Assembly (NCBI RefSeq): GCF_014621775.1
Contig: NZ_CP061204.1
Span: forward strand, 1,260,501 to 1,324,500
DNA length: 64,000 bases
Direction: 5' to 3'
Source: Stenotrophomonas sp. 169
Lineage (GTDB): Bacteria; Pseudomonadota; Gammaproteobacteria; Xanthomonadales; Xanthomonadaceae
Shown: piece by piece, positions 1 through 8,309 of the stretch
Layout of the letters: every line of letters begins with the position of its first letter
Position numbering within the stretch: the stretch's first letter is position 1
Made by a program: the position numbers and the translations under genes
Notes under the pieces: generated by a model
Database searches by the model: none
Seen by the model: only the letters and a program-made list of their open reading frames with translations
What the model was told of the DNA's origin: nothing

Positions 1-1761
1 CGCGACCTGGACCGGCGCATCTTCAAGGTCACCGCCACCGTTCCGGCCAAGCCCGGCCCGCTGACGCTGCTGTACCCGCAGTGGCTGCCCGGCAACCATT
101 CGCCCAGCGGCCCCATCGACAAGCTCGCCGGCCTGCAGATCACCGCCAACGGGCAGCCACTGAAATGGCAGCGTGACCAGTACAACGTCTACGCGTTCAA
201 GGTTGACGTGCCCGCAGGCGCCAGTGAAGTCGTTGCTCACTTCAATTACCTGTCATCGCAGGGCGGCAGTCAGGGCCGCGTCGTGATGACGCCGGAAATG
301 CTCAACCTGCAGTGGAACGCGAACTCGCTGTATCCCGCAGGCGTGAACATCCAAGGCCTGCAGGCGCAGACCACCGTCACCCTGCCGCCGGGTTGGTCCT
401 ACGCCACCGCGCTGGACACCGAGCGCCGCGACGGCGATACCGTAGTGTTCAAGCCGATCAGCTACGACCATCTGGTGGACTCACCGCTGTATGCCGGCGC
501 GCACTTCCAGCGCTTTGATCTGGATCCCGGCGCGAAGCAGCCGGTGCATCTCAACGTCTTCGCTGACGACGCCAAGTCACTCAACGCCAGCGAAAAGCAG
601 CTCAACGCACACCGCGCCCTGGTCCAGCAGATGGACAAACTCTACGGTGCGCGCCACTTCAACCATTACGAGTTCCTGCTGGCGCTGACCGACAAGCTTG
701 GCGGCATCGGGCTGGAACATCACCGCTCCAGCGAAAACAGCGCCGACGTCGGCTACTTCACCGAGTGGGACAAGAATTGGTGGGCACGTGATCTGCTGCC
801 GCACGAATACAACCACTCGTGGAACGGCAAATACCGCCGCGGTGCAGACCTGGCAACCGCCGACTTCAATACCCCGATGGGCGACAGCCTGCTGTGGGTG
901 TACGAAGGGCAGACGCAGTTCTGGGGCCAGGTGCTGGCGGCGCGCTCCGGTTTGTGGAGCACCGACCAGGCGCGCGACATGCTGGCCAACGTGGCGGCGA
1001 CGTTTGATCGGGGTCGTCCCGGATTGGCGTGGCGCCCCTTGCAGGACACCACCAACGATCCGACCATCGCACAGCGCCGCACACTGGCCTACCGCAATTA
1101 CCAGATGAGCGAGGACTACTACTCCGGCGGTCAGATGCTATGGCTGGAAGTAGACGGCAAGCTGCGTGCGCTGAGCGGCGGCAAGCGCGGCCTGGACGAC
1201 TTCGCCAAGGCGTTCTTCGGCATGGACAACGGCAACTGGGACGTCAACCCGTACACCTTCAATGACGTGGTGGCCACGCTCAACGGCATCGCCCCCAATG
1301 ACTGGGCGAGCTTCCTGCGCGAGCGCCTGGACGGGCATGGATCGTTGATTGGCGGCTTGGAAATGGCCGGCTGGAAACTCGTCTACCGCGATACGCCGAA
1401 CGACGCCTTCAAAGCACAGGAAACCCGCGCCAAGGCCGCGCTGCTGACGTATTCCATCGGCGCCACCGTCACCGATGCCGGCGTGGTCGGCGATGTGGTG
1501 TGGGACAGCCCCGCGTTCAACGCAGGCTTGGCCCCGGGCATGACCGTGATCGCAGTAAACGGGCGCGAGTACAAAAGCGAGCGACTGAAGGACGCGGTGG
1601 CCGGATCCAAGGATCAGAAGGCACCGATCACCCTGCTGGTGAAGAACTTTGATCGCGTGATGCCGATCAGCATCGATTACCACGGCGGCGCGCTGTACCC
1701 GGCGCTGGAGCGCATCCCCGGCACCCGCGATGGGCTGGCTGCGCTCTGGAAGGCCCGCTGA
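1..1761 (+). CDS. M61 family metallopeptidase (glycyl aminopeptidase-like), 5' end outside window
   Basis: The frame is open from base 1, so the start and any signal peptide lie upstream. The zinc-binding HEYNH motif is encoded at about 802-816, and the downstream VYEGQTQFWG segment near 897-926 supplies the expected third glutamate ligand. The last third carries a PDZ-like domain (SIGATVTDAGVVGDVVWDS, then GLAPGMTVIAVNG), the usual M61 architecture. The family consists of secreted or periplasmic aminopeptidases that act on peptides with N-terminal glycine or alanine. About 586 codons are visible, so only a short N-terminal part is missing. The gene is followed by a hairpin and a long non-coding gap, so it probably ends its transcription unit. 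Confidence 0.9.
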   Translation, partial: RDLDRRIFKVTATVPAKPGPLTLLYPQWLPGNHSPSGPIDKLAGLQITANGQPLKWQRDQYNVYAFKVDVPAGASEVVAHFNYLSSQGGSQGRVVMTPEMLNLQWNANSLYPAGVNIQGLQAQTTVTLPPGWSYATALDTERRDGDTVVFKPISYDHLVDSPLYAGAHFQRFDLDPGAKQPVHLNVFADDAKSLNASEKQLNAHRALVQQMDKLYGARHFNHYEFLLALTDKLGGIGLEHHRSSENSADVGYFTEWDKNWWARDLLPHEYNHSWNGKYRRGADLATADFNTPMGDSLLWVYEGQTQFWGQVLAARSGLWSTDQARDMLANVAATFDRGRPGLAWRPLQDTTNDPTIAQRRTLAYRNYQMSEDYYSGGQMLWLEVDGKLRALSGGKRGLDDFAKAFFGMDNGNWDVNPYTFNDVVATLNGIAPNDWASFLRERLDGHGSLIGGLEMAGWKLVYRDTPNDAFKAQETRAKAALLTYSIGATVTDAGVVGDVVWDSPAFNAGLAPGMTVIAVNGREYKSERLKDAVAGSKDQKAPITLLVKNFDRVMPISIDYHGGALYPALERIPGTRDGLAALWKAR

Positions 1762-2131
1762 TCCGGCGCCCTACTTGTTGATCCCGCGCCCCAACCCCCG
1801 CGCCGGAAATGCCGGCGCGAGGCACGCACCCCCGCACCCGCGGCTCCGCGTGCCCTGAACGCACCTGCGCCCGGCACGTCGACCTCACGCGGCCCCGTGC
1901 GCACACCCGGTAGCGCCGAGCCATGCTCGGCGGAAGCCTTCCCCCCATCCCGAACGCCGACGGTACTGCCCTCAGATACTCCGATGCCCAGCGACACCGG
2001 CACCGGCCATCTACATCAGGACCGCACCTTGCGCCACTCACAACCACGCGCTACGTTCCTTCGGCACACATGAGGGCTGCCGCAACCCGGTTGCGCTTGA
2101 AGCTGATCCACCCGCAGGAGCGAGGCACCAA
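1762..2131. other. Intergenic gap with hairpin and SMAG repeat
   Basis: No convincing gene is seen in 370 bases. A perfect 8-bp stem with a 5-base loop lies at 1799-1819, without a T-run, and may end the upstream transcript. A GTAG-headed palindrome sits at 1910-1931. Short ORFs here have no recognisable protein pattern. Confidence 0.6.
1910..1931 (+). repeat. SMAG/REP palindromic element
   Basis: It starts with GTAG, followed by a hairpin GCCGAG-CCATG-CTCGGC. The same head and a related stem recur throughout the window. SMAG elements of this form are known from Stenotrophomonas, and stand-alone copies are common in intergenic DNA. Confidence 0.8.
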
Positions 2132-3049
2132 ATGCAAAGGAAGGCAGGAATCGCAGGATGCGTAGTGCTCGTAGCCGCCATCGCTACAACGCTCTGGCTG
2201 TGGCGTGGAAACTCGGATGACGTAAGGCCACAATCAAGCCCTCAGGCAGCCGCCTTCAGCAATGCGCCAGCCCGGCCCAGCCCAGTGCCGTCGCCCGCAA
2301 CGACCCAGCACCTGCAAGCAGCCCGATTTCCGGCCTACGATCCGTCCATGCGAATGGCAGTGGGCCTGAAGGCCTACAGCATCCAGCGGGAGACGGCATG
2401 GCGAGCCCCCGGCGATGCACGGCAGCAGGTGCTGGCGCTGAAGCGGCAATCAGATGCAGGCGAGGGCTTGGCCAGCTACGAAATTGAATTGATCGTGCGG
2501 GACTGCAGAAACCTGATCAACGGCAATCCGGAGGAAGCCTGGCAGGCCCTGCAACGCGCGGGCATGCGTCCCGATCCCAATCACCTGAGCAGACTGGAGA
2601 TCGGTCTGGGCGAGTGCTCGGCATTGAGCCAGGATCCCACGCTTTACGACGCGCCGTGGCTGGCGCGTGCAGCGGAACAGGGCTCGGTAGAGGCGCAGTT
2701 GCTCTACAGCATCGACATCGAAGCGGTGATCGGGCCCGCATCGACCTTGACCGGGCGCGATGATGAACTGCAGGCGTGGAGGGAGACCTCGCTCCGCTAT
2801 CTGCACTCCCTCGCCGACGGCGGCAACGTCGACGCACTTTCTGCACTGGCGAGTGTTTACGACAACGGCTTCAACGTCGCCCGCGATCCAGTCGCCGTGC
2901 ACGCTTATCGCCAAGTCCTCAGCCGCCTCGATCCGCGGTACATCGACGAAACCACGCTGGCGCGCGAACGGCGGGCACTGGCCCCGGAGCAGCAGCGGAA
3001 GGCAGCCGATCAAGCCGATGCAATCTACAAACGATGTTGCTCCCTATAG
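2132..3049 (+). CDS. Sel1-like repeat protein with N-terminal membrane anchor
   Basis: The 305-residue protein begins with a single hydrophobic segment (about residues 5-23), then a Pro/Ser/Ala-rich linker, then a helical region. Segments such as AAEQGSVEAQLLYSIDIEAV and LADGGNVDALSALASVYDNG match the alternating pattern of Sel1/TPR-like repeats, which usually mediate protein contacts. It is probably an inner-membrane-anchored periplasmic protein. The ATG at 2132 is used because the hydrophobic segment follows it directly. The specific function is unknown. Confidence 0.65.
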   Translation: MQRKAGIAGCVVLVAAIATTLWLWRGNSDDVRPQSSPQAAAFSNAPARPSPVPSPATTQHLQAARFPAYDPSMRMAVGLKAYSIQRETAWRAPGDARQQVLALKRQSDAGEGLASYEIELIVRDCRNLINGNPEEAWQALQRAGMRPDPNHLSRLEIGLGECSALSQDPTLYDAPWLARAAEQGSVEAQLLYSIDIEAVIGPASTLTGRDDELQAWRETSLRYLHSLADGGNVDALSALASVYDNGFNVARDPVAVHAYRQVLSRLDPRYIDETTLARERRALAPEQQRKAADQADAIYKRCCSL

Positions 3050-3133
3050 GCGAAGGCCCCGCACCCTTGCATCGCCAAGCCATGCGCGGCGAGCCGGATC
3101 CTGACCGCTAAAACCCCGCCGCCGCCCACCGAT

Positions 3134-4108
3134 TCACCACCCCACCGCCTGCACACGCTGCGGATCCTCGGGGTCGTAAAGGATATCCATCGTCTCCCGC
3201 GGAATCCTGGCCAGGCCAATCAACGGCACATAGCGTCGAATCACCGCGCGTTGCGCTCGACCCGCCACATCAGTGAAACCCAGCTGGAACTCCACCTGCG
3301 GCTGCTCATTGAAGAACGCGCCGGTCTGCCGCACCTCCGCGATGCTTGCCACCGTACCCACGCCCCGATACTTCAATGCGTTGCCGGCCGCATCGGCCTG
3401 CAGCCGACGCAACAACAAACGTACGCCGACAACGAACGCGCACAGCACCAGCGGACTGATCAGCAGCGGATGCCCCAAGCTGAAAAATGTCCAGCCCAAG
3501 CCGTCGTTCTGCAGGTGCCACGCCACGCCGTACGCGCTCGCGACCAGTGCCATGAAGAACACGCCGATCGCCGCGCGCAGCCACAATGTGCCGTGGTTGA
3601 TCTCCGGCGCGCCACCTTCCAGCGACATATTGGGATAGGCGCCGGGCGAGCGGCTGAGCCGGGCAGGCAACGTGCGGCCGACCTCGTAGCGCTGCTGCAT
3701 CGGCTTACTGTCCACCAGCACGAGCTCATCGGTAATGGGCGTGCCGGACAGATTCTCGAATGCCAGGCGCAACCGCAGCTGCGGGAAGCCGTCGACGGTG
3801 CCGGGCAAGGAAACCACCTGCTCGATGCGTGCGTTGCGGGGCTCACCGTAGGCCAGGATGTCGCGCATCCGGCGCACAGCGCGCACCCCGGCGAGCACCA
3901 GCGTGTCCACATAGACGTAGAGCAGGACCAGCCACAGGCTGAGGGACGCCACCAGGAGTGTCATCGCCCACCCGGGCGGAGAGCGGCTTTCCAGCGGGAC
4001 GGGGTAGCTGGCCTGCGCATACATCATCACCGGCAAGCCGATGGCGAACATCAGCGCGAAGAACAGTAGGAAAGCGCCCCAGAACCAGAGTGGATTTTTC
4101 ACGGCCAT
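3134..4108 (-). CDS. DUF3592-like integral membrane protein
   Basis: The 324-residue protein has four hydrophobic segments: two near the N-terminus (about residues 8-30 and 48-70) and two in the middle (about 175-197 and 208-230). Between and after them are two similar soluble beta-rich modules (NARIEQVVSLPGTVDGFPQ and VASIAEVRQTGAFFNEQPQ), each followed by a stretch resembling DUF3592 (VDSKPMQQRYEVG; ILYDPEDPQRVQAVGW). The internal duplication is clear. No enzymatic motif is visible. It lies convergent with the Sel1-like gene and divergent from the tRNA. Confidence 0.6.
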   Translation of the reverse strand: MAVKNPLWFWGAFLLFFALMFAIGLPVMMYAQASYPVPLESRSPPGWAMTLLVASLSLWLVLLYVYVDTLVLAGVRAVRRMRDILAYGEPRNARIEQVVSLPGTVDGFPQLRLRLAFENLSGTPITDELVLVDSKPMQQRYEVGRTLPARLSRSPGAYPNMSLEGGAPEINHGTLWLRAAIGVFFMALVASAYGVAWHLQNDGLGWTFFSLGHPLLISPLVLCAFVVGVRLLLRRLQADAAGNALKYRGVGTVASIAEVRQTGAFFNEQPQVEFQLGFTDVAGRAQRAVIRRYVPLIGLARIPRETMDILYDPEDPQRVQAVGW

Positions 4109-4213
4109 GTGAGGGGAGTACAGGGGAGGGCAGGGTACTACAGGGGTGTCAGGCCCTTGTCGGGATTGGCTTTGGGGCCATCTTGCGGATTGGGCAGGAT
4201 GAGCACGCGCGCA

Positions 4214-4242
4214 TTGACCGCTTTCCGGACACGCTTTAGAAT
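4214..4242 (+). promoter_or_regulatory. Sigma-70-type promoter of tRNA-Thr
   Basis: TTGACC at 4214-4219 and TAGAAT at 4237-4242 are separated by exactly 17 bases. The tRNA starts 11 bases after the -10 box, which fits a short leader. Confidence 0.75.
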
Positions 4243-4252
4243 TGCCAGCTCA

Positions 4253-4328
4253 GCCGGAATAGCTCAGTTGGTAGAGCGGCGCATTCGTAATGCGTAGGTC
4301 GTAGGTTCGATTCCTATTTCCGGCACCA
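4253..4328 (+). tRNA. tRNA-Thr (anticodon CGT)
   Basis: A full 76-base cloverleaf is present. The acceptor arms GCCGGAA and TTCCGGC pair perfectly, the anticodon loop is TTCGTAA with anticodon CGT, the TPsiC loop is GGTTCGATTCC, and CCA is encoded at 4326-4328. It has its own promoter and terminator. It marks the left edge of the toxin/immunity island. Three decayed copies of its 3' half lie at 11264, 15713 and 19654. Confidence 0.97.
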
Positions 4329-4336
4329 GTTCTACG

Positions 4337-4365
4337 AAAAGCCCCGGCCTTGGTCGGGGCTTTTT
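4337..4365 (+). terminator. Rho-independent terminator of tRNA-Thr
   Basis: The stem AAAAGCCCCG / CGGGGCTTTT has an 8-base loop and a T-run. Altered copies of this hairpin follow each of the three partial tRNA repeats. Confidence 0.9.
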
Positions 4366-4384
4366 GTTTGCGGCTCGCTTGGTG

Positions 4385-4406
4385 GTAGTGCCGGCCGCTG
4401 GCCGGT
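4385..4406 (+). repeat. SMAG/REP palindromic element
   Basis: A GTAG head is followed by the palindrome TGCCGGCC-GCT-GGCCGGT. It lies just after the tRNA terminator and immediately before the first toxin remnant. Confidence 0.75.
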
Positions 4407-4424
4407 AACTGCAGGTCCGCTTGA

Positions 4425-4930
4425 CGCGAGCACCTGTCGAGACCGCCACCAAGGTCTGGTCTGGCTTCGTTGGCCCTTAGCGCAAAAGGCGCGGGCATTT
4501 TCGACTCAGTTGGCGTAGCCATTGATGCAACGGCTACGGCTGTACCCTTCGTGCCCGATGGCGCAGGTACAGCGATCAAGGCAGCTAGAGGACTTGAGAG
4601 GGCTGTTGAAGGTGCACGTACGGCAGAAAAAGCGGGAGACAGGCTCGACTCCGCGAGACGTGGTGCGTTTGAGAGCGCTGGGATGAATGACCCCATCAAG
4701 GTTGCCTTCTCAAAGGTTGATGAGAAGACCGGTAAAGCTGTGGAGTTCAAGGGGGAGGGTGGGGCGAAGATTGGATACGATGGACCACATCCCAGTCCTG
4801 GGCCTCACCATGACACCCAGCATTTAAGCTGGCAGTCTGCGGGAAAGAGAGGCGACGGGTGCACAGCGTGGAAAATATCCCATATTCCGGAGAACGCCAT
4901 CCATCAAGGCCGGATAGGAAAGATCAATGA
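4425..4930 (+). pseudogene. Orphan Rhs-type toxin C-terminus (toxin tail A), 5'-truncated and frameshifted
   Basis: The frame is open from 4425 without a proper start. The first part (VGVAIDATATAVPFVPDG, then AARGLERAVEGARTAEKAG) resembles the Ala/Gly-rich segment before toxin domains of Rhs proteins. A candidate toxin segment follows (IGYDGPHPSPGPHHDTQH, SAGKRGDG). After GKRGDG the expected ending (ENIPYSGERHPSRPDRKDQ, stop at 4928-4930) lies in another frame. The observed frame instead runs to 4943 with no protein-like sequence. From memory, tails ending this way resemble polymorphic toxin type 47; this is unverified. The stop overlaps the start of an immunity gene by 4 bases. Confidence 0.55.
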
Positions 4931-4973
4931 GCACGAAAGATAGTGGTGCTGTGGCGGCATCTAAACAAATCTG
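4860..4973 (+). repeat. 114-bp exact direct repeat, copy 1 (toxin/immunity joint)
   Basis: It is identical base for base to 10761-10874. It covers the last residues of a toxin tail, the ATGA overlap and the first 15 codons of the immunity gene. This copy is cut at 4973/4974 by the IS element; the other continues into an intact immunity gene. Confidence 0.9.
4927..4973 (+). pseudogene. Immunity gene start, truncated by IS insertion
   Basis: The first 15 codons (MSTKDSGAVAASKQI) match the intact immunity gene at 10828. After 4973 the reading frame enters the IS end and stops. Only the 5' end survives, so it cannot give a working protein. Confidence 0.8.
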
Positions 4974-5003
4974 TGATCTAGACCCCCAATCATGGACACG
5001 GGG

Positions 5004-5849
5004 TTAAGCTATATTTTCAAGCTCGAACTGATCCGGGCTGACGTAGCCCAAGGTCGAGTGCAGGCGTGATCGATTGTAGTAGACCTCGATGTAGTCAAAC
5101 ACCTCGGCTTTGGCTTGCTCGCGTGTGGCGAAGCGCTCGCCGTGGATGGCCTCAACTTTCAGGCTGTGGTTCCAGCTCTCCATCGCGGCGTTGTCATAGC
5201 AGTTGCCCTTGGCGCTCATGCTGGGCACCAAGCCGTAGGTCTCCAGCAAGCTCCGATGCTCTTTCGAGCAGTACTGCGAGCCGCGGTCGCTATGTACGAT
5301 CACACCACGTGGGAACTTGCGCCGGAAAAGAGCCATCAGCAGGGCGTCGCACACCAGCGTCGCGGTCATGCGACTGTCCATCGCCCAACCTACGACTTTG
5401 CGGGAGTAAAGGTCCAGCACCACAGCCAAGTACATCCAGCCCTCGTCGGTCTGAATATAGGTGATGTCGCTGACCCAGGCCTGGTTTGGCCGCTCGGTGC
5501 GGAAGTTCTGATTGAGCAGGTTTTCAGCCAACGGAAGATTGTGCCGAGAGTTGGTCGTTGCCTTGTATCGACGTGCTGCCTTGGCGCGCAGACCTTGCCG
5601 GTGCAGACTTTCGGCGACCTGACGGCGCCCTCGGCGGAGCCTTCGACTCAACCGCTGCGCGCCTTCACGGCGTCTGGCTGTCACGAATGCATCCTGCACT
5701 TGGACATCCAGTTCTGACTGCCGCTGTGCTCTGGCCGAGGGCTTGCGGCGATGCCATGCGTGGAAGCCGGTTCGGGAAATCGCAAGCACACGACACATCA
5801 GAGATACCGGGTGCTCACCAACGTGCTCAGCGATCACGGCGCACTTCAC
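5004..5849 (-). CDS. IS3-family transposase OrfB (DDE integrase domain), copy A
   Basis: The 281-residue protein carries the integrase catalytic core. The first Asp is in VSDITYIQTDEG, the second in VIVHSDRGSQYCS, and the Glu in NAAMESWNHSLKVE. The HTH_21-like N-terminus is followed by the rve domain and the usual YNRSRLHSTLGYVSP ending. It overlaps orfA. A -1 shift on the A7G run would continue LKKSGGALRQGFQ into OrfB to make the OrfAB transposase. It is almost identical to copy B. Confidence 0.93.
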   Translation of the reverse strand: MKCAVIAEHVGEHPVSLMCRVLAISRTGFHAWHRRKPSARAQRQSELDVQVQDAFVTARRREGAQRLSRRLRRGRRQVAESLHRQGLRAKAARRYKATTNSRHNLPLAENLLNQNFRTERPNQAWVSDITYIQTDEGWMYLAVVLDLYSRKVVGWAMDSRMTATLVCDALLMALFRRKFPRGVIVHSDRGSQYCSKEHRSLLETYGLVPSMSAKGNCYDNAAMESWNHSLKVEAIHGERFATREQAKAEVFDYIEVYYNRSRLHSTLGYVSPDQFELENIA

Positions 5850-6166
5850 TTGGAACCCTTGGCGAAGTGCGCCGCCACTTTTTTTAGGAAGTCGTTCTCT
5901 TCGGACAACCGCGCCACTTCGCGCTTGAGCTTGGCCAGGTCCGCCTGGGCCGTGCGTTGCTCCTCGCTGAGCGAATCCCTCTCCTGTGCGCGGGCTCGCC
6001 ACGTGTAGAGCTGCTGAGCCTGCAGGCCGAGGTCCTGCGCAGCCTGGGCTACACCATCGCGCCGAGCACGCTCCAGCGCCTGCACCTTGAACTCCTCGCC
6101 ATAGCGTTTACGGGTCGTCGGCGGCGCGGGCTTCTGAGCACTCTTCTTGGTCGTCTTCTTGATCAT
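5846..6166 (-). CDS. IS3-family transposase OrfA (helix-turn-helix), copy A
   Basis: The 106-residue protein begins MIKKTTKKSAQK, with a GAAGGTG ribosome site just upstream. An upstream ATG at 6214 lies inside the terminal repeat and is less likely. A helix-turn-helix (RYGEEFKVQALERARR, then AAQDLGLQAQQLYTWR) is followed by a leucine-zipper-like coiled coil (LAKLKREVARLSEENDFLKK). The A7G slippage site lies in the LKK codons. This copy appears intact. Confidence 0.9.
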   Translation of the reverse strand: MIKKTTKKSAQKPAPPTTRKRYGEEFKVQALERARRDGVAQAAQDLGLQAQQLYTWRARAQERDSLSEEQRTAQADLAKLKREVARLSEENDFLKKVAAHFAKGSK

Positions 6167-6232
6167 CTGGGCACCTTCAAGTTGTGATATCAAATCACTT
6201 AACCGGGTGTCCATGAAACAGGGGCTGGATCA

Positions 6233-6400
6233 GAACTCGTGGTAGTCCACCCGGCTGGGCTTGTAGAACTGCCGATACCAACGGTGGGCGATGGCTTGGC
6301 CCACGTTGCTCTCCGTGCACGGAGGCAGCCCTTTCAGCACGCAGGCCAGCCGTTGGGCGCACACCCGGGCTGCCCGATGCAGCTCTCGTCAGAAATGGAC
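6233..6400 (-). pseudogene. 3' remnant of an unrecognised gene, cut by IS copy A
   Basis: Read on the minus strand, this stretch matches 7915-8078 over about 165 bases, including the segment TESNVGQAIAHRWYRQFYKP (TESNVGQATSYRWYRQLYNP in the other copy). An in-frame stop interrupts it upstream. At its end the TGA is supplied by the terminal TGATC of the IS. The family is not recognised. Confidence 0.6.
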
Positions 6401-6490
6401 GCAACCGTCAAGCTGCTCTGCGAGGCGTGTGGTTGATCAACGTTCCGCAGAAGGGGCGCCGACTCAGCCACCCCCATGCTGTGCAAGTGT

Positions 6491-7711
6491 TCAGCCTGAC
6501 GTGAGGCCAAGCTCTTTGATCGCGCCCCAAGGCATTATGGTAATGCCGTCGCATTCGCCCGCGAGGACGCCGTTGGAATCCGCCTTGGAAACGATGCCAT
6601 GTCCGTTGTTCCCTCGGACTACTGCGGCACCGCTGTCTCCCGGCGCGCATGCGAGCGCTGGACCCTGGACGCGTATCCAAGTGTTCGCACACGGAAGAGC
6701 CTGGCCGGGTCCGCACGAGATGCCAGGATCCCACCCGATGCTGACTACCTTGCCGCAACTCCACCCCGTTCGGACGCCTCGGAAACAGAGTTCTTGCCCC
6801 ACTTGTGCACCTGTCCACATGTACATGATCGAGCGCTTGTTGTAGTCCGAGGTTGAGGTTGCATACACGCTCCTAAGTGGTGTATGGGCGCCGACCGTAT
6901 GCCATTGAACGTCATGACTGGCATCGTTGATGCCATCGACGTAGGTCAGCGGCGTGGAGAACTTGGTGGGGTAGCCGTAGTTGCCGTAAATCAGATCGTC
7001 AGGGCAATGGGCAGCGGTCGTAATTCCTTTCCGACCCGTCGCGGTATGCTTGACGGGAAATCCTGAGGTGCAAAAAGAGTTGTTGTTCTGAAGCACCGCG
7101 CCGCCGTTGATGTACTCCATGTTCAACGACCTGGACATGTTAGGCCTGAGGGAGAGAGAAATGCCTAAGACGCGTTCAAGTTTTTTAAGGGTCGTCTTGA
7201 GTTCCTCAGTCTTTGCCTCATCACCCGTAATGTGGATCACAAGCAGGTCTTCACCGGGCAGCCCCATCGTGCCCACGATGCCGGGTATTGCGCTATACAG
7301 TAGGTCTCGATGCTTGTCTACAATGGCGTAAAACTCTTCTTCGTTATGCTTGCGGCCGGTCTCAATAACGACGCGGGTGGTGCCGCTGGCTGTTTTTAGA
7401 ACCCTGCTGTTCACGGGCTCTGAGCCCTTCAGTTCGAGAAGGATGTGTTGATCCGGCTCCTGCTGAATAGATATTGCGGTGAATCTTCCTGCAAATTCCT
7501 GTTCAAGGTCCTCCATCGGCTGCAGTATTTCGGTCTGAACTGCGAGTCGGGTGATCACGTCGTCGATGGCTACTTCAGGATGCTCGGTCACATAAGTCTT
7601 CACCAACGTTTGCATCTCCTCGCCTAGTTCGGAGTCCGGATCGGGCACCTGTGCCCAAGCGTTCGTCGACAGGCAAAACAAGAATGAACAACCGAGAAGC
7701 TTCCATTTCAT
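6491..7711 (-). CDS. Secreted trypsin-like serine protease (S1 / alpha-lytic-streptogrisin type) with propeptide
   Basis: The 406-residue protein starts MKWKLLGCSFLFCLSTNAWA, a clear Sec signal peptide, and GGAG precedes the ATG at 7711. A charged region of about 190 residues follows and resembles the pro-region of alpha-lytic-type proteases. The catalytic domain has His in GITTAAHCPDD, Asp in NDASHDVQWH and Ser in CAPGDSGAAVV. Several cysteines fit disulfides. It is probably an extracellular protease matured by removal of the propeptide. It lies alone between two inverted IS copies and is flanked by direct repeats of another gene's 3' end, so it may have been moved or duplicated as a block. 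Confidence 0.88.
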   Translation of the reverse strand: MKWKLLGCSFLFCLSTNAWAQVPDPDSELGEEMQTLVKTYVTEHPEVAIDDVITRLAVQTEILQPMEDLEQEFAGRFTAISIQQEPDQHILLELKGSEPVNSRVLKTASGTTRVVIETGRKHNEEEFYAIVDKHRDLLYSAIPGIVGTMGLPGEDLLVIHITGDEAKTEELKTTLKKLERVLGISLSLRPNMSRSLNMEYINGGAVLQNNNSFCTSGFPVKHTATGRKGITTAAHCPDDLIYGNYGYPTKFSTPLTYVDGINDASHDVQWHTVGAHTPLRSVYATSTSDYNKRSIMYMWTGAQVGQELCFRGVRTGWSCGKVVSIGWDPGISCGPGQALPCANTWIRVQGPALACAPGDSGAAVVRGNNGHGIVSKADSNGVLAGECDGITIMPWGAIKELGLTSG

Positions 7712-7886
7712 AAGGGTCTCCGTGTCCCTGTAGGTTGATCCCAGCGCCATGCGATACGCGGGGAGAAAGCAGGCTATCAGTCAAGCCCAGCAGGTTCAGT
7801 GACCCGCCTCGCATACTACAGCTGCTCCGTATAACCGAGCGACTGAGTAAATAGGCGTTCGACCACGCGGATAAGGGGAAGCGCGG

Positions 7887-8078
7887 TCATCTCGGAGGGC
7901 CACTGCACCTCAGACTGAAGTCCTGGTAGTCCACTCGTGCTGGGTTGTAGAGTTGCCGATACCAACGGTAGGAAGTGGCTTGGCCCACGTTGCTCTCCGT
8001 GCACGAAGGCAACCCCTGCTGGCTCCCATACCCGCCGTTTGGCGTGCACCCGGCTTGGCCCGTGCAGGTCACGTAGGG
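7887..8078 (-). pseudogene. 3' remnant of an unrecognised gene, truncated by IS copy B
   Basis: On the minus strand this encodes TGQAGCTPNGGYGSQQG, then LPSCTESNVGQATSYRWYRQ and LYNPARVDYQDFSLRCSG to a stop. Its upstream part is removed by the IS end at 8079. It is homologous to 6233-6400 on the other side of the protease. Four cysteines suggest a secreted protein. Confidence 0.6.
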
Positions 8079-8144
8079 TGATCCAGCCCCTGTTTCATGG
8101 ACACCCGGTTAAGTGATTTGATATCACAACTTGAAGGTGCCCAG

Positions 8145-8309
8145 ATGATCAAGAAGACGACCAAGAAGCAGGAGAGGGATTCGCTCAGCGAGGAGCAACG
8201 CACGGCCCAGGCGGACCTGGCCAAGCTCAAGCGCGAAGTGGCGCGGTTGTCCGAAGAGAACGACTTCCTAAAAAAAGTGGCGGCGCACTTCGCCAAGGGT
8301 TCCAAGTGA
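8145..8309 (+). pseudogene. IS OrfA with 52-codon deletion, copy B
   Basis: The frame reads MIKKTTKKQERDSLSEEQ and on through the coiled coil. Relative to copy A it lacks 52 residues, from SAQKPAPP to TWRARA, which include the whole helix-turn-helix. The A7G slippage site at 8270-8277 remains. An OrfAB made from this copy would lack the DNA-binding module, so the copy is probably unable to move itself. Confidence 0.85.

Larger units (their letters stand above)
4974..6232 (-). mobile_element. IS3-family insertion sequence, copy A (full length, 1259 bp)
   Basis: The ends form imperfect inverted repeats: TGATCTAG..., TCATGGACACGGGGTTAAG at one end and TGATCCAG..., TCATGGACACCCGGTTAAG at the other. 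Inside are orfA and orfB in overlapping frames, with a run of seven A followed by G as a probable -1 slippage site. No 3-5 base target duplication is visible in the flanks (ATCTG / GAACT). Copy B at 8079-9181 lies in the opposite orientation. Confidence 0.9.
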
